Positions 1-5,182 of a DNA stretch of 5,182 nt are shown here, one piece after another. Position 1 is the stretch's first letter. The number at the start of each line of letters is the position of its first letter. A model generated the notes under the pieces. That model was not told the DNA's origin. It worked only from the letters and a program-made list of their open reading frames with translations, and did not search any database. Source of the DNA: Aquabacterium sp. (GTDB taxonomy: Bacteria > Pseudomonadota > Gammaproteobacteria > Burkholderiales > Burkholderiaceae_C); contig JAGNPA010000164.1 of NCBI GenBank assembly GCA_017989885.1, positions 1 through 5,182 of the forward strand, read 5' to 3'. The position numbers and the translations under genes are program-made.

Positions 1-2072
1 GCCTGCACTCGCTCAAGAACCCGGACTGCTCGATCGACGAGTTGATGGAGATCATTCCGGCGCCCGACTTCCCCACGGCCGGCATCATCTACGGCATGTC
101 GGGCGTGCGCGATGGCTATCGCACCGGCCGGGGTCGCGTGGTCATGCGTGCCCGCGTGCACTTCGAGGACATCGGCAAGGGCGATCGCCAGGCGATCATC
201 GTTGACGAGATCCCGTACCAGGTGAACAAGAAGACCCTGCTCGAGCGCATCGCCGAGCTGGTCAACGAAAAGAAGATCGAGGGCATCAGCCACATCCAGG
301 ACGAGTCCGACAAGTCCGGCATGCGCGTGGTGATCGAGCTCAAGCGCGGCGAAGTGCCCGAAGTCATCCTCAACAATCTGTACAAGCAGACCCAGTTGCA
401 GGACACCTTCGGCATCAACATGGTGGCCCTGATCGACGGCCAGCCCAAGCTGTGTAACCTCAAAGACCTGATCACGGTCTTCCTGGAGCACCGTCGCGAG
501 GTCATCACCCGCCGCACCGTGTTCGAGCTGCGCAAGGCGCGCGAGCGTGGTCACGTGCTGGAAGGCCTGGCCGTCGCACTGGCCAACATCGACGAGTTCA
601 TCGAGACCATCAAGACCTCGCCCACCCCGCCGGTGGCCAAGGCCGCGCTGATGAGCAAGAGCTGGGACTCGGGCCTGGTGCGCGAGATGCTCAGCCGCAC
701 CGAGGGCGATGCCCAGCTGTACCGCCCGGACGGTCTGCCGCTGAGCTTTGGCATGCAGCCCGACGGCCTGTACCGTCTGTCCGAAGACCAGGCGGGTGAG
801 ATCTTGCAGATGCGTCTGCAACGCCTGACCGGTCTGGAGCAGGACAAGATCATTGGCGAGTACAAGGACGTGATGGCCCAGATCGCCGATCTGCTGGACA
901 TCCTGGCCAAGCCTGAGCGCGTATCGGTCATCATCGGCGACGAGCTGGCGGCCATCCGCCAGGAATTCGGCCAGACCAAGCTGGGCGCACGCCGTTCGGC
1001 CATCGAGCACAACGCGCAAGAGCTGGGCACCGAAGACCTGATCACCCCGACCGACATGGTGGTGACGATCTCGCACACCGGCTACATCAAGAGCCAACCT
1101 TTGAGCGAGTACCGCTCGCAAAAGCGTGGCGGTCGCGGCAAGCAGGCCACGGCGACCAAGGAAGACGACTGGATCGACCAGCTCTTCATCGCCAACACGC
1201 ACGACTACATCCTGTGCTTCAGCAACCGTGGTCGCGTCTACTGGATCAAGGTCTGGGAAGTGCCACAGGGTTCGCGCAACTCGCGCGGCAAGCCCATGGT
1301 CAACATGTTCCCGCTGGACAAGGACGAGAAGATCAACGTGGTGCTGCCGCTGACCGGCGAGTTCCGCAGCTTCCCTGAAGACCACTACGTGTTCATGTCC
1401 ACGCGCCTGGGCACGGTCAAGAAGACGCCGCTGACCGACTTCAGCAACCCCCGCAAGGCCGGCATCATCGCCGTGGGTCTGGACGAGGGCGATGTGCTGG
1501 TGGGCGCGGCCCTGACCGACGGCAAGCACGATGTGATGCTGTTCTCTGACGGCGGCAAGGCTGTGCGCTTTGACGAAGACGATGTGCGCCCAATGGGCCG
1601 CAGCGCCCGCGGCGTGCGCGGCATGATGCTGGAAGAAGGCCAATCGGTCATCGCCATGCTGGTGGCCGAAGACGAAACCCAGAGCGTGCTGACCGCCACC
1701 GAAAACGGCTTTGGCAAGCGCACCTCCATCGTCGAGTACACCCGCCACGGCCGTGGCACCAAGGGCATGATCGCCATCCAGCAGTCCGAGCGCAACGGCA
1801 AGGTGGTTGCGGCCACCCTGGTGCGTCCGGAAGACGAGATCATGCTGATCACCGACAAGGGTGTGCTGGTGCGCACCCGTGTTGCCGAGATCCGCGAGCT
1901 GGGCCGTGCCACGCAAGGCGTGACCCTGATCGCCCTGGATGAAGGCGCCAAGCTGATCGGCCTGCAACGCATCGTTGAAAACGACGCGCAAGCCAGTGCC
2001 AGCGACGCCGACGACACGGACATCATCGACGCGGACACCACCGGTGACACGGTGGACGGAACCGAAAGCTGA
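1..2072 (+). CDS. gyrA: DNA gyrase subunit A, 5'-truncated by window edge
   Basis: GyrA is the DNA-cleaving and DNA-wrapping subunit of the cytoplasmic GyrA2GyrB2 topoisomerase that introduces negative supercoils using ATP. The reading frame is open from position 3 and gives 689 residues before TGA at 2070-2072. By comparison with E. coli GyrA (875 aa), roughly 200 N-terminal residues lie upstream, including the winged helix, the quinolone-resistance region and the catalytic tyrosine. Visible parts, in order: the tower region with the conserved EIPYQVNK motif (207-230), the ESDKSGMRVVIELKR stretch, and the coiled-coil and C-gate region with FELRKARERGHVLEGLAVALANID (about 520-593). The beta-pinwheel C-terminal domain starts near 1035 with a GyrA-box (1119-1139) and several blade repeats such as GVRGM and GTKGMI. 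The last 32 residues (1974-2069) have 11 acidic and no basic residues. The GyrA-box separates it from ParC, which lacks this motif. Identity is very secure; only the start is missing. Confidence 0.98.
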   Translation, partial: LHSLKNPDCSIDELMEIIPAPDFPTAGIIYGMSGVRDGYRTGRGRVVMRARVHFEDIGKGDRQAIIVDEIPYQVNKKTLLERIAELVNEKKIEGISHIQDESDKSGMRVVIELKRGEVPEVILNNLYKQTQLQDTFGINMVALIDGQPKLCNLKDLITVFLEHRREVITRRTVFELRKARERGHVLEGLAVALANIDEFIETIKTSPTPPVAKAALMSKSWDSGLVREMLSRTEGDAQLYRPDGLPLSFGMQPDGLYRLSEDQAGEILQMRLQRLTGLEQDKIIGEYKDVMAQIADLLDILAKPERVSVIIGDELAAIRQEFGQTKLGARRSAIEHNAQELGTEDLITPTDMVVTISHTGYIKSQPLSEYRSQKRGGRGKQATATKEDDWIDQLFIANTHDYILCFSNRGRVYWIKVWEVPQGSRNSRGKPMVNMFPLDKDEKINVVLPLTGEFRSFPEDHYVFMSTRLGTVKKTPLTDFSNPRKAGIIAVGLDEGDVLVGAALTDGKHDVMLFSDGGKAVRFDEDDVRPMGRSARGVRGMMLEEGQSVIAMLVAEDETQSVLTATENGFGKRTSIVEYTRHGRGTKGMIAIQQSERNGKVVAATLVRPEDEIMLITDKGVLVRTRVAEIRELGRATQGVTLIALDEGAKLIGLQRIVENDAQASASDADDTDIIDADTTGDTVDGTES
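1119..1139 (+). other. GyrA-box motif (variant QKRGGRG)
   Basis: These seven codons encode Q-K-R-G-G-R-G, matching the canonical GyrA-box QRRGGRG except for Lys in place of Arg at position 2. The motif lies on the first blade of the C-terminal beta-pinwheel. In characterised gyrases it is needed to wrap DNA around the subunit and so to introduce negative supercoils. The Arg-to-Lys change keeps the positive charge, so function is expected to be retained. Confidence 0.9.
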
Positions 2073-2095
2073 TCGGACCACACCAAGTCTGGCAT

Positions 2096-2117
2096 CCCCT
2101 CGAACGACGAGGGGTTT
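2096..2117 (+). terminator. probable rho-independent terminator of gyrA
   Basis: A perfect 7-bp inverted repeat, CCCCTCG (2096-2102) and CGAGGGG (2108-2114), encloses the 5-base loop AACGA. It is followed directly by TTT and then CAT. It begins 23 bases after the gyrA stop and ends 31 bases before the next start, a typical terminator position. The short T-run makes it a weak or partial terminator, so some read-through into the DUF2059 gene is possible. The reverse orientation lacks a T-tract, so it is not a terminator for the - strand. Confidence 0.65.
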
Positions 2118-2136
2118 CATACCTCTACAGGATCGC

Positions 2137-2141
2137 AAGGA
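2137..2141 (+). promoter_or_regulatory. ribosome binding site of the DUF2059 gene
   Basis: AAGGA lies 6 bases upstream of the ATG at 2148. The same reading frame has a second ATG at 2157, which would be 15 bases from this site. The spacing therefore favours 2148 as the start. Confidence 0.65.
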
Positions 2142-2147
2142 CACACG

Positions 2148-2741
2148 ATGACACTGATGAAAACCGCATGGGCGGTGGCCGTGGCCACCACACTGGCCGC
2201 CACCTCCCTGTCCGCCCACGCTGACAAGAAGGAAGTTGTCCAGAAGATCCTGAGCTCGCAGCAGGGCGCACTGGACGACATGTCCCGCAACGTGGCCGAG
2301 CAGCCTGCCCGCCAGTTGGCCATGGGCGCGCGCCAGATCCTGGTCCAGGGCGTGCCCGAAGACAAGCGTGAAGCCACAGCCAAGCTGGTCGATGCCGAGA
2401 TCAAGAAGTACCTGGACGGCGCCGTTCCGGCCGTGCGCGCCAGCGCTGGCAAGCTGAGCACCAGCGTGCTGGGCCCCATCTACGAAGAGAAGTTCAGCGA
2501 AGACGAGCTCAAGCAGCTGCAAGCCATGCTGGAGTCGCCCGTCCTCAAGCGCTACCAGAGCCTGCTGCCCGAAATGAGCAACGCCCTGCTGGAGAAGGTT
2601 GTCGCTGATGCCCGCCCTCAGGTCACACCCAAGCTGCAAACGGCTGAAAAGAACATCCGCGCCATCCTGGACAAGGCCACTGGCGGCAAGCTGAGCCAGA
2701 GTGAGGGCAAACCGGCTGCCAAGCCTGCTGCCAAGAAGTAA
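2148..2741 (+). CDS. DUF2059 domain protein, predicted periplasmic
   Basis: A 197-residue protein of unknown function. Residues 1-25 look like a Sec signal peptide: Lys5 followed by a hydrophobic, Ala-rich core and an Ala-His-Ala signal peptidase I site before Asp26, so the mature protein should be in the periplasm. The mature part is predicted helical and rich in Lys, Glu and Gln. Residues about 108-165 resemble the DUF2059 domain, with its Y-x-E-x-F-(S/T)-E-D-E-L-K start and a later x-SPV-x-K segment (ESPVLKRY, 129-136) ending in a LLPEM stretch. The tail after about residue 185 is low-complexity Lys/Ala/Pro, ending PAAKPAAKK. The start at 2148 is chosen because of AAGGA 6 bases upstream; starting at 2157 would shorten the signal peptide by three residues without changing the prediction. 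The gene sits between gyrA and serC, each with its own gap, so it may be its own transcription unit or the head of the serC operon. No function can be assigned from sequence. Confidence 0.85.
   Translation: MTLMKTAWAVAVATTLAATSLSAHADKKEVVQKILSSQQGALDDMSRNVAEQPARQLAMGARQILVQGVPEDKREATAKLVDAEIKKYLDGAVPAVRASAGKLSTSVLGPIYEEKFSEDELKQLQAMLESPVLKRYQSLLPEMSNALLEKVVADARPQVTPKLQTAEKNIRAILDKATGGKLSQSEGKPAAKPAAKK
2712..2735 (+). repeat. 12-base tandem repeat encoding PAAK-PAAK
   Basis: Two adjacent 12-base units, CCGGCTGCCAAG and CCTGCTGCCAAG, differ at one base and encode Pro-Ala-Ala-Lys twice at the C-terminus of the DUF2059 protein. The unit is a multiple of three, so gain or loss of a copy would keep the frame. 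It probably arose by local duplication and resembles the basic Lys/Ala/Pro tails seen on many unrelated high-GC bacterial proteins. Confidence 0.7.
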
Positions 2742-2750
2742 ACCCGAGAC

Positions 2751-2782
2751 GACGCCGGACTGGCCTGCCTGCCGCCGGCGTC
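2751..2782 (+). other. intergenic inverted repeat (hairpin) before serC
   Basis: Perfect 8-bp arms, GACGCCGG (2751-2758) and CCGGCGTC (2775-2782), flank a 16-base spacer. A GGC/GCC pairing inside the spacer (2762-2764 with 2771-2773) could extend the stem. No T-run follows; the next bases are CTGAATTCC. It starts 9 bases after the DUF2059 stop and ends 43 bases before the serC start. It could slow transcription or protect an RNA 3' end, but it does not meet the usual criteria of an intrinsic terminator. Confidence 0.4.
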
Positions 2783-2825
2783 CTGAATTCCCGCCTGACG
2801 CACCGTTTGTGCCTGGATTGCGCCC

Positions 2826-3932
2826 ATGACCCGCCCTTTCAATTTTTCAGCCGGCCCGGCCGCCCTGCCTGAAGAAGTCCTGCAGCAGGCCGCCAGCGAG
2901 ATGCTGGACTGGCATGGCTCGGGCATGGGCGTGATGGAGATGAGCCACCGCGGCAAGGAGTTCACCGCCATCGCGCATCAGGCCGAAGCCGATCTGCGCG
3001 CAATCCTCGCGGTGCCGGCCACGCACAAGATCCTGTTCATGCAGGGGGGCGCCATCGCCGAAAACGCGATCGTGCCGATGAACCTGTCGCGCGGCGGCCG
3101 GGCCGATTACGTGATCACGGGCTCGTGGTCGCAAAAGTCGGCCAAGGAAGCACACAAGTACTGTGAAGTGCACCTTGCCGCCAGCAACGCGGCCGACCAC
3201 CACACCACCCTGCCCGACTACGGCAGCTGGCAGATCAGCGACAACGCGGCCTACGTGCATGTGTGCAGCAACGAGACCATCCACGGCGTCGAGATGCACG
3301 AGCTGCCTGACTTGGCTGCGCTGGGCACCCAGGCGCCGCTGGTGATCGACTGCTCTTCGCACATCGTCTCGCGCCCCATCGACTGGTCGCGCGTGGGCGT
3401 GGCCTACGCCGGTGCCCAGAAGAACATCGGCCCTGCCGGCCTGACCCTGGTCATCGTGCGCGAAGACCTGATTGGTCACGCCTTGCCGATCACGCCCTCG
3501 GCGTTCGACTACCAGATCGTGGCCGACAACGGCTCCATGTACAACACGCCGCCCACCTACCCCTGGTACCTGGCCGGCCTGGTGTTCCAGTGGATCCAGC
3601 GCCAGCGCGAGGGCGAGCTCACCGGCCTGGCGGCCATCGAGGCCCGCAACGTCGCCAAAGCCAAGCTGTTCTACGATTACGTCGATGCCTCGGGCTTCTA
3701 CGTCAACAAGGTGGCCGGCAACTGCCGCTCGCGCATGAACATCCCCTTCTTCCTGCCTTCGGATGACCTGAACGACGCTTTCCTGAGCGGCGCCAAGGAC
3801 GCCGGGCTGCTGCAGCTCAAGGGCCACAAGAGCGTGGGCGGGATGCGCGCCTCCATCTACAACGCCATGCCGCTGGCCGGCGTTCAAGCCCTGGTGGACT
3901 ACATGAAGACCTTCGCCGCACGCCATGGTTGA
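2826..3932 (+). CDS. serC: phosphoserine aminotransferase
   Basis: A cytoplasmic PLP enzyme (EC 2.6.1.52) that transaminates 3-phosphohydroxypyruvate with glutamate to give O-phospho-L-serine, the second step of serine synthesis. The same enzyme acts on the 4-phosphoerythronate-derived oxo-acid in PLP synthesis. Its 368 residues match the usual length (E. coli 362). The N-terminus [15 protein letters not shown] and HRGKEF with substrate-binding Arg42 are typical. The Schiff-base lysine is Lys199 in [13 protein letters not shown]; Asp175 in VIDCSS should pair with the pyridine nitrogen; Asn240-Thr241 (NTPPT) should reach the partner subunit's cofactor in the dimer. The C-terminal [18 protein letters not shown] block is complete. 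One oddity is Ala76-Ile77 where E. coli has Gly76-Arg77 in the PLP-phosphate loop. The ATG at 2826 has only a weak GGA (2815-2817) upstream but gives exactly the family N-terminus. The end overlaps pheA by 8 bases. Confidence 0.97.
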   Translation: MTRPFNFSAGPAALPEEVLQQAASEMLDWHGSGMGVMEMSHRGKEFTAIAHQAEADLRAILAVPATHKILFMQGGAIAENAIVPMNLSRGGRADYVITGSWSQKSAKEAHKYCEVHLAASNAADHHTTLPDYGSWQISDNAAYVHVCSNETIHGVEMHELPDLAALGTQAPLVIDCSSHIVSRPIDWSRVGVAYAGAQKNIGPAGLTLVIVREDLIGHALPITPSAFDYQIVADNGSMYNTPPTYPWYLAGLVFQWIQRQREGELTGLAAIEARNVAKAKLFYDYVDASGFYVNKVAGNCRSRMNIPFFLPSDDLNDAFLSGAKDAGLLQLKGHKSVGGMRASIYNAMPLAGVQALVDYMKTFAARHG

Positions 3933-5049
3933 TTCCGCGCATTTCCAGCCCGACGATCGCCCGGTCGACGACCAACTCGCCGACCTGCGCGTGCGCATCG
4001 ATGCGGTCGATCAGCAACTGATTGCCCTGATCAACCAGCGCGCCCGCCTGGCGCAGGCGGTGGGCGAGGTCAAGAAGCTCGATGGCTCGCCGGTGTTCCG
4101 TCCCGATCGCGAGGCGCAGGTCATCGACCGCGTCAAGGCCCAGAACCCCGGCCCGGTGCGCGAAGACAGCCTGGCGCCCATCTGGCGCGAGATCATGTCG
4201 GCCTGCCGCGCCCTGGAGGCGCAACAGCGCGTGGCCTTTCTGGGCCCCATTGGCACGTTCAGCGAGCAGGCCACGCTCAACTACTTCGGCTCCTCCATCG
4301 ACGCGCTGGCCTGCCCATCGGTCGATGAGGTGTTCCGCGCCACCATCTCGGGTTCGGCCGACTACGGCGTGGTCCCGGTCGAGAACTCGACCGAAGGCGT
4401 GGTGGCCCGTTCGCTCGACCTGTTGCTGGCCTCGCCGCTGACCATCGTGGGCGAGACCAGCCTGCTGGTGACGCACAACCTGCTGCGCAAAGAGCCGTCG
4501 CGCGAGGGCATCACCGTGGTGTGCGCCCACCCGCAGGCGCTGGCGCAGTGCCACAACTGGCTGAGCCAGAACCTGCCGGACGCTGAACGCCGCCCGGTGT
4601 CGAGCAATGCCGAAGGCGCACGCCTGGCCGCTCAGGACCCCAGCATCGCGGCACTGGCCAGCGAACGCGCCGCCAGCCAGTATGGCCTGCATGTCGTGCA
4701 GGCGGCCGTGCAGGACGAGGCCCACAACCGCACCCGTTTCGTGATCGTGACGCGGCCCGGTCCGCACGTGGGCGTGGCCCCGACCGGCCACGACTGCACC
4801 AGCCTGATCGTGGCTGTGGACAATCGCCCCGGCGCCGTGCACGACATGCTCGTGCCGCTCAAGCGCCACGGGGTGTCCATGACCCGTTTCGAATCGCGCC
4901 CCGCGCGCTCGGGCAGTTGGGACTACGTGTTCTTCATCGACCTGGCCGGCCATCCGGCGCAGGACAATGTGGCCGCCGCCCTGCAGGAGTTGCGCGCCCA
5001 GTGTTCATTCTTCAAGGTGCTCGGCAGCTTTCCGCTGGACGTGCACTGA
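3925..5049 (+). CDS. pheA: bifunctional chorismate mutase / prephenate dehydratase (P-protein)
   Basis: A cytoplasmic two-step enzyme for phenylalanine synthesis: chorismate to prephenate (EC 5.4.99.5), then prephenate to phenylpyruvate (EC 4.2.1.51). Its 374 residues fit the P-protein family. Residues about 16-98 form an AroQ-type helical chorismate mutase, with Arg22, Arg39, Lys50, Arg62 and Glu63 in place of the E. coli active-site Arg11, Arg28, Lys39, Arg51 and Glu52. Residues about 102-275 are the prephenate dehydratase domain, starting [14 protein letters not shown], with VPVENSTEG (150-158) and the catalytic Thr270 in N-R-T-R-F. Residues about 291-370 are an ACT domain with GAVH (303-306) and ESRP (323-326), the signatures of allosteric phenylalanine binding, so feedback inhibition is expected. 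The ATG at 3925 lies inside the last codons of serC and has no clear Shine-Dalgarno sequence; the next plausible start would cut into the mutase helix. Translation is therefore probably coupled to serC. Confidence 0.97.
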   Translation: MVDSAHFQPDDRPVDDQLADLRVRIDAVDQQLIALINQRARLAQAVGEVKKLDGSPVFRPDREAQVIDRVKAQNPGPVREDSLAPIWREIMSACRALEAQQRVAFLGPIGTFSEQATLNYFGSSIDALACPSVDEVFRATISGSADYGVVPVENSTEGVVARSLDLLLASPLTIVGETSLLVTHNLLRKEPSREGITVVCAHPQALAQCHNWLSQNLPDAERRPVSSNAEGARLAAQDPSIAALASERAASQYGLHVVQAAVQDEAHNRTRFVIVTRPGPHVGVAPTGHDCTSLIVAVDNRPGAVHDMLVPLKRHGVSMTRFESRPARSGSWDYVFFIDLAGHPAQDNVAAALQELRAQCSFFKVLGSFPLDVH

Positions 5050-5054
5050 ATTCC

Positions 5055-5059
5055 GAGGA
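5055..5059 (+). promoter_or_regulatory. ribosome binding site of tyrA
   Basis: GAGGA lies 9 bases upstream of the ATG at 5069, in the 19-base gap after the pheA stop. It supports that ATG as the start of the next gene and suggests that tyrA, unlike pheA, can recruit ribosomes on its own. Confidence 0.65.
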
Positions 5060-5068
5060 TCTTGCAGC

Positions 5069-5182
5069 ATGTTCAACCAACTTGGCCTGATCGGCTGTGG
5101 CCTCATGGGGGGCTCGTTCGCTCTGGCCCTGAAAAAGGCCGGCCTGGTCAAGCGGGTCGTCGGCTACAGCAAATCGCCCTCG
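5069..5182 (+). CDS. tyrA: prephenate dehydrogenase, N-terminal fragment (cut by window end)
   Basis: Only the first 38 codons are present, open to the window end. They encode a Rossmann-fold start: a beta strand LGLIG, the dinucleotide-binding G-C-G-L-M-G-G turn (residues 9-15), a helix SFALALKKAG and a second strand VKRVVGYSKSPS. This matches the N-terminus of the prephenate dehydrogenase family, which oxidatively decarboxylates prephenate to 4-hydroxyphenylpyruvate with NAD(P)+ for tyrosine synthesis. Its place 19 bases after pheA, which makes and uses the same intermediate, supports the call. The start has GAGGA 9 bases upstream. The fragment is too short to judge cofactor preference or fusion to another domain; other Rossmann dehydrogenases such as 3-hydroxyisobutyrate dehydrogenase begin similarly, but the context argues against them. 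Confidence 0.88.
   Translation, partial: MFNQLGLIGCGLMGGSFALALKKAGLVKRVVGYSKSPS

Noticed and set aside
180..189. GGCGATCGCC palindrome as a possible highly iterated or regulatory site
   Set aside because: I noted only this one occurrence, and it falls inside conserved gyrA codons; a single 10-base palindrome in GC-rich coding DNA is unremarkable.
1385..2095. Open frame of 236 codons on the - strand opposite the gyrA 3' end
   Set aside because: It is Ser/Arg/Thr-rich shadow sequence fully covered by the conserved GyrA C-terminal domain.
2712..2735. PAAK repeat as a sign of a histone-H1-like nucleoid protein
   Set aside because: The protein has a signal peptide and a DUF2059-like domain, and the basic tail is short, so a DNA-binding role in the cytoplasm is not supported.
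2847..3998. Open frame of 383 codons on the - strand opposite serC
   Set aside because: It is antisense to a clear SerC. Its composition (rich in Val, Gly, Ala, His, Arg) is what high-GC third-position bias produces in the mirror frame, and it has no recognisable motif.
3817..4953. Open frame of 378 codons on the - strand opposite pheA
   Set aside because: It lies antisense to a complete P-protein with intact catalytic motifs and shows only the His/Arg/Ala/Gly-rich shadow composition, so it is not a gene.
1..5182. An undescribed defence, mobile or secondary-metabolite system
   Set aside because: Every long coding region except the DUF2059 gene is a recognised housekeeping gene, gaps are under 90 bases, and there are no integrases, transposases, terminal repeats, arrays or composition shifts visible.

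Overview
This window is a GC-rich piece of chromosome with all genes on the + strand and almost no non-coding DNA. It probably comes from a betaproteobacterium of the order Burkholderiales, perhaps Comamonadaceae. That assignment is inferred from the gene order (gyrA, a DUF2059 gene, serC, pheA, tyrA), the GC-rich codon use and the protein motifs. No marker RNA gene is present to confirm it.

Layout: positions 1-2072 hold the 3' three quarters of gyrA, cut by the window edge. A short gap (2073-2147) contains a compact hairpin that probably ends gyrA transcription. A small gene for a predicted exported DUF2059 protein follows (2148-2741). An 84-base gap (2742-2825) contains a second inverted repeat without a T-tract. 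Then come serC (2826-3932), pheA (3925-5049, overlapping serC by 8 bases) and the first 38 codons of tyrA (5069 to the window end).

How the genes fit together: serC makes phosphoserine for serine synthesis and also serves pyridoxal phosphate synthesis. PheA converts chorismate through prephenate to phenylpyruvate, and TyrA competes for the same prephenate on the way to tyrosine. The serC-pheA overlap and the 19-base pheA-tyrA gap indicate one amino-acid biosynthesis operon, which in related bacteria usually continues into aroA, cmk and rpsA beyond this window. gyrA is a separate housekeeping unit, and the DUF2059 gene between them has no known role.

I found no mobile element, CRISPR array, RNA gene, phage gene or sign of horizontal transfer, and nothing that looks like an undescribed system. 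The points worth a second look are modest: a variant GyrA-box, a non-canonical PLP-phosphate loop in SerC, the uncharacterised DUF2059 gene with a repeated Lys/Ala/Pro tail, translational coupling of pheA, and the lack of hisC between pheA and tyrA. There is no gene-free stretch longer than 300 bases.
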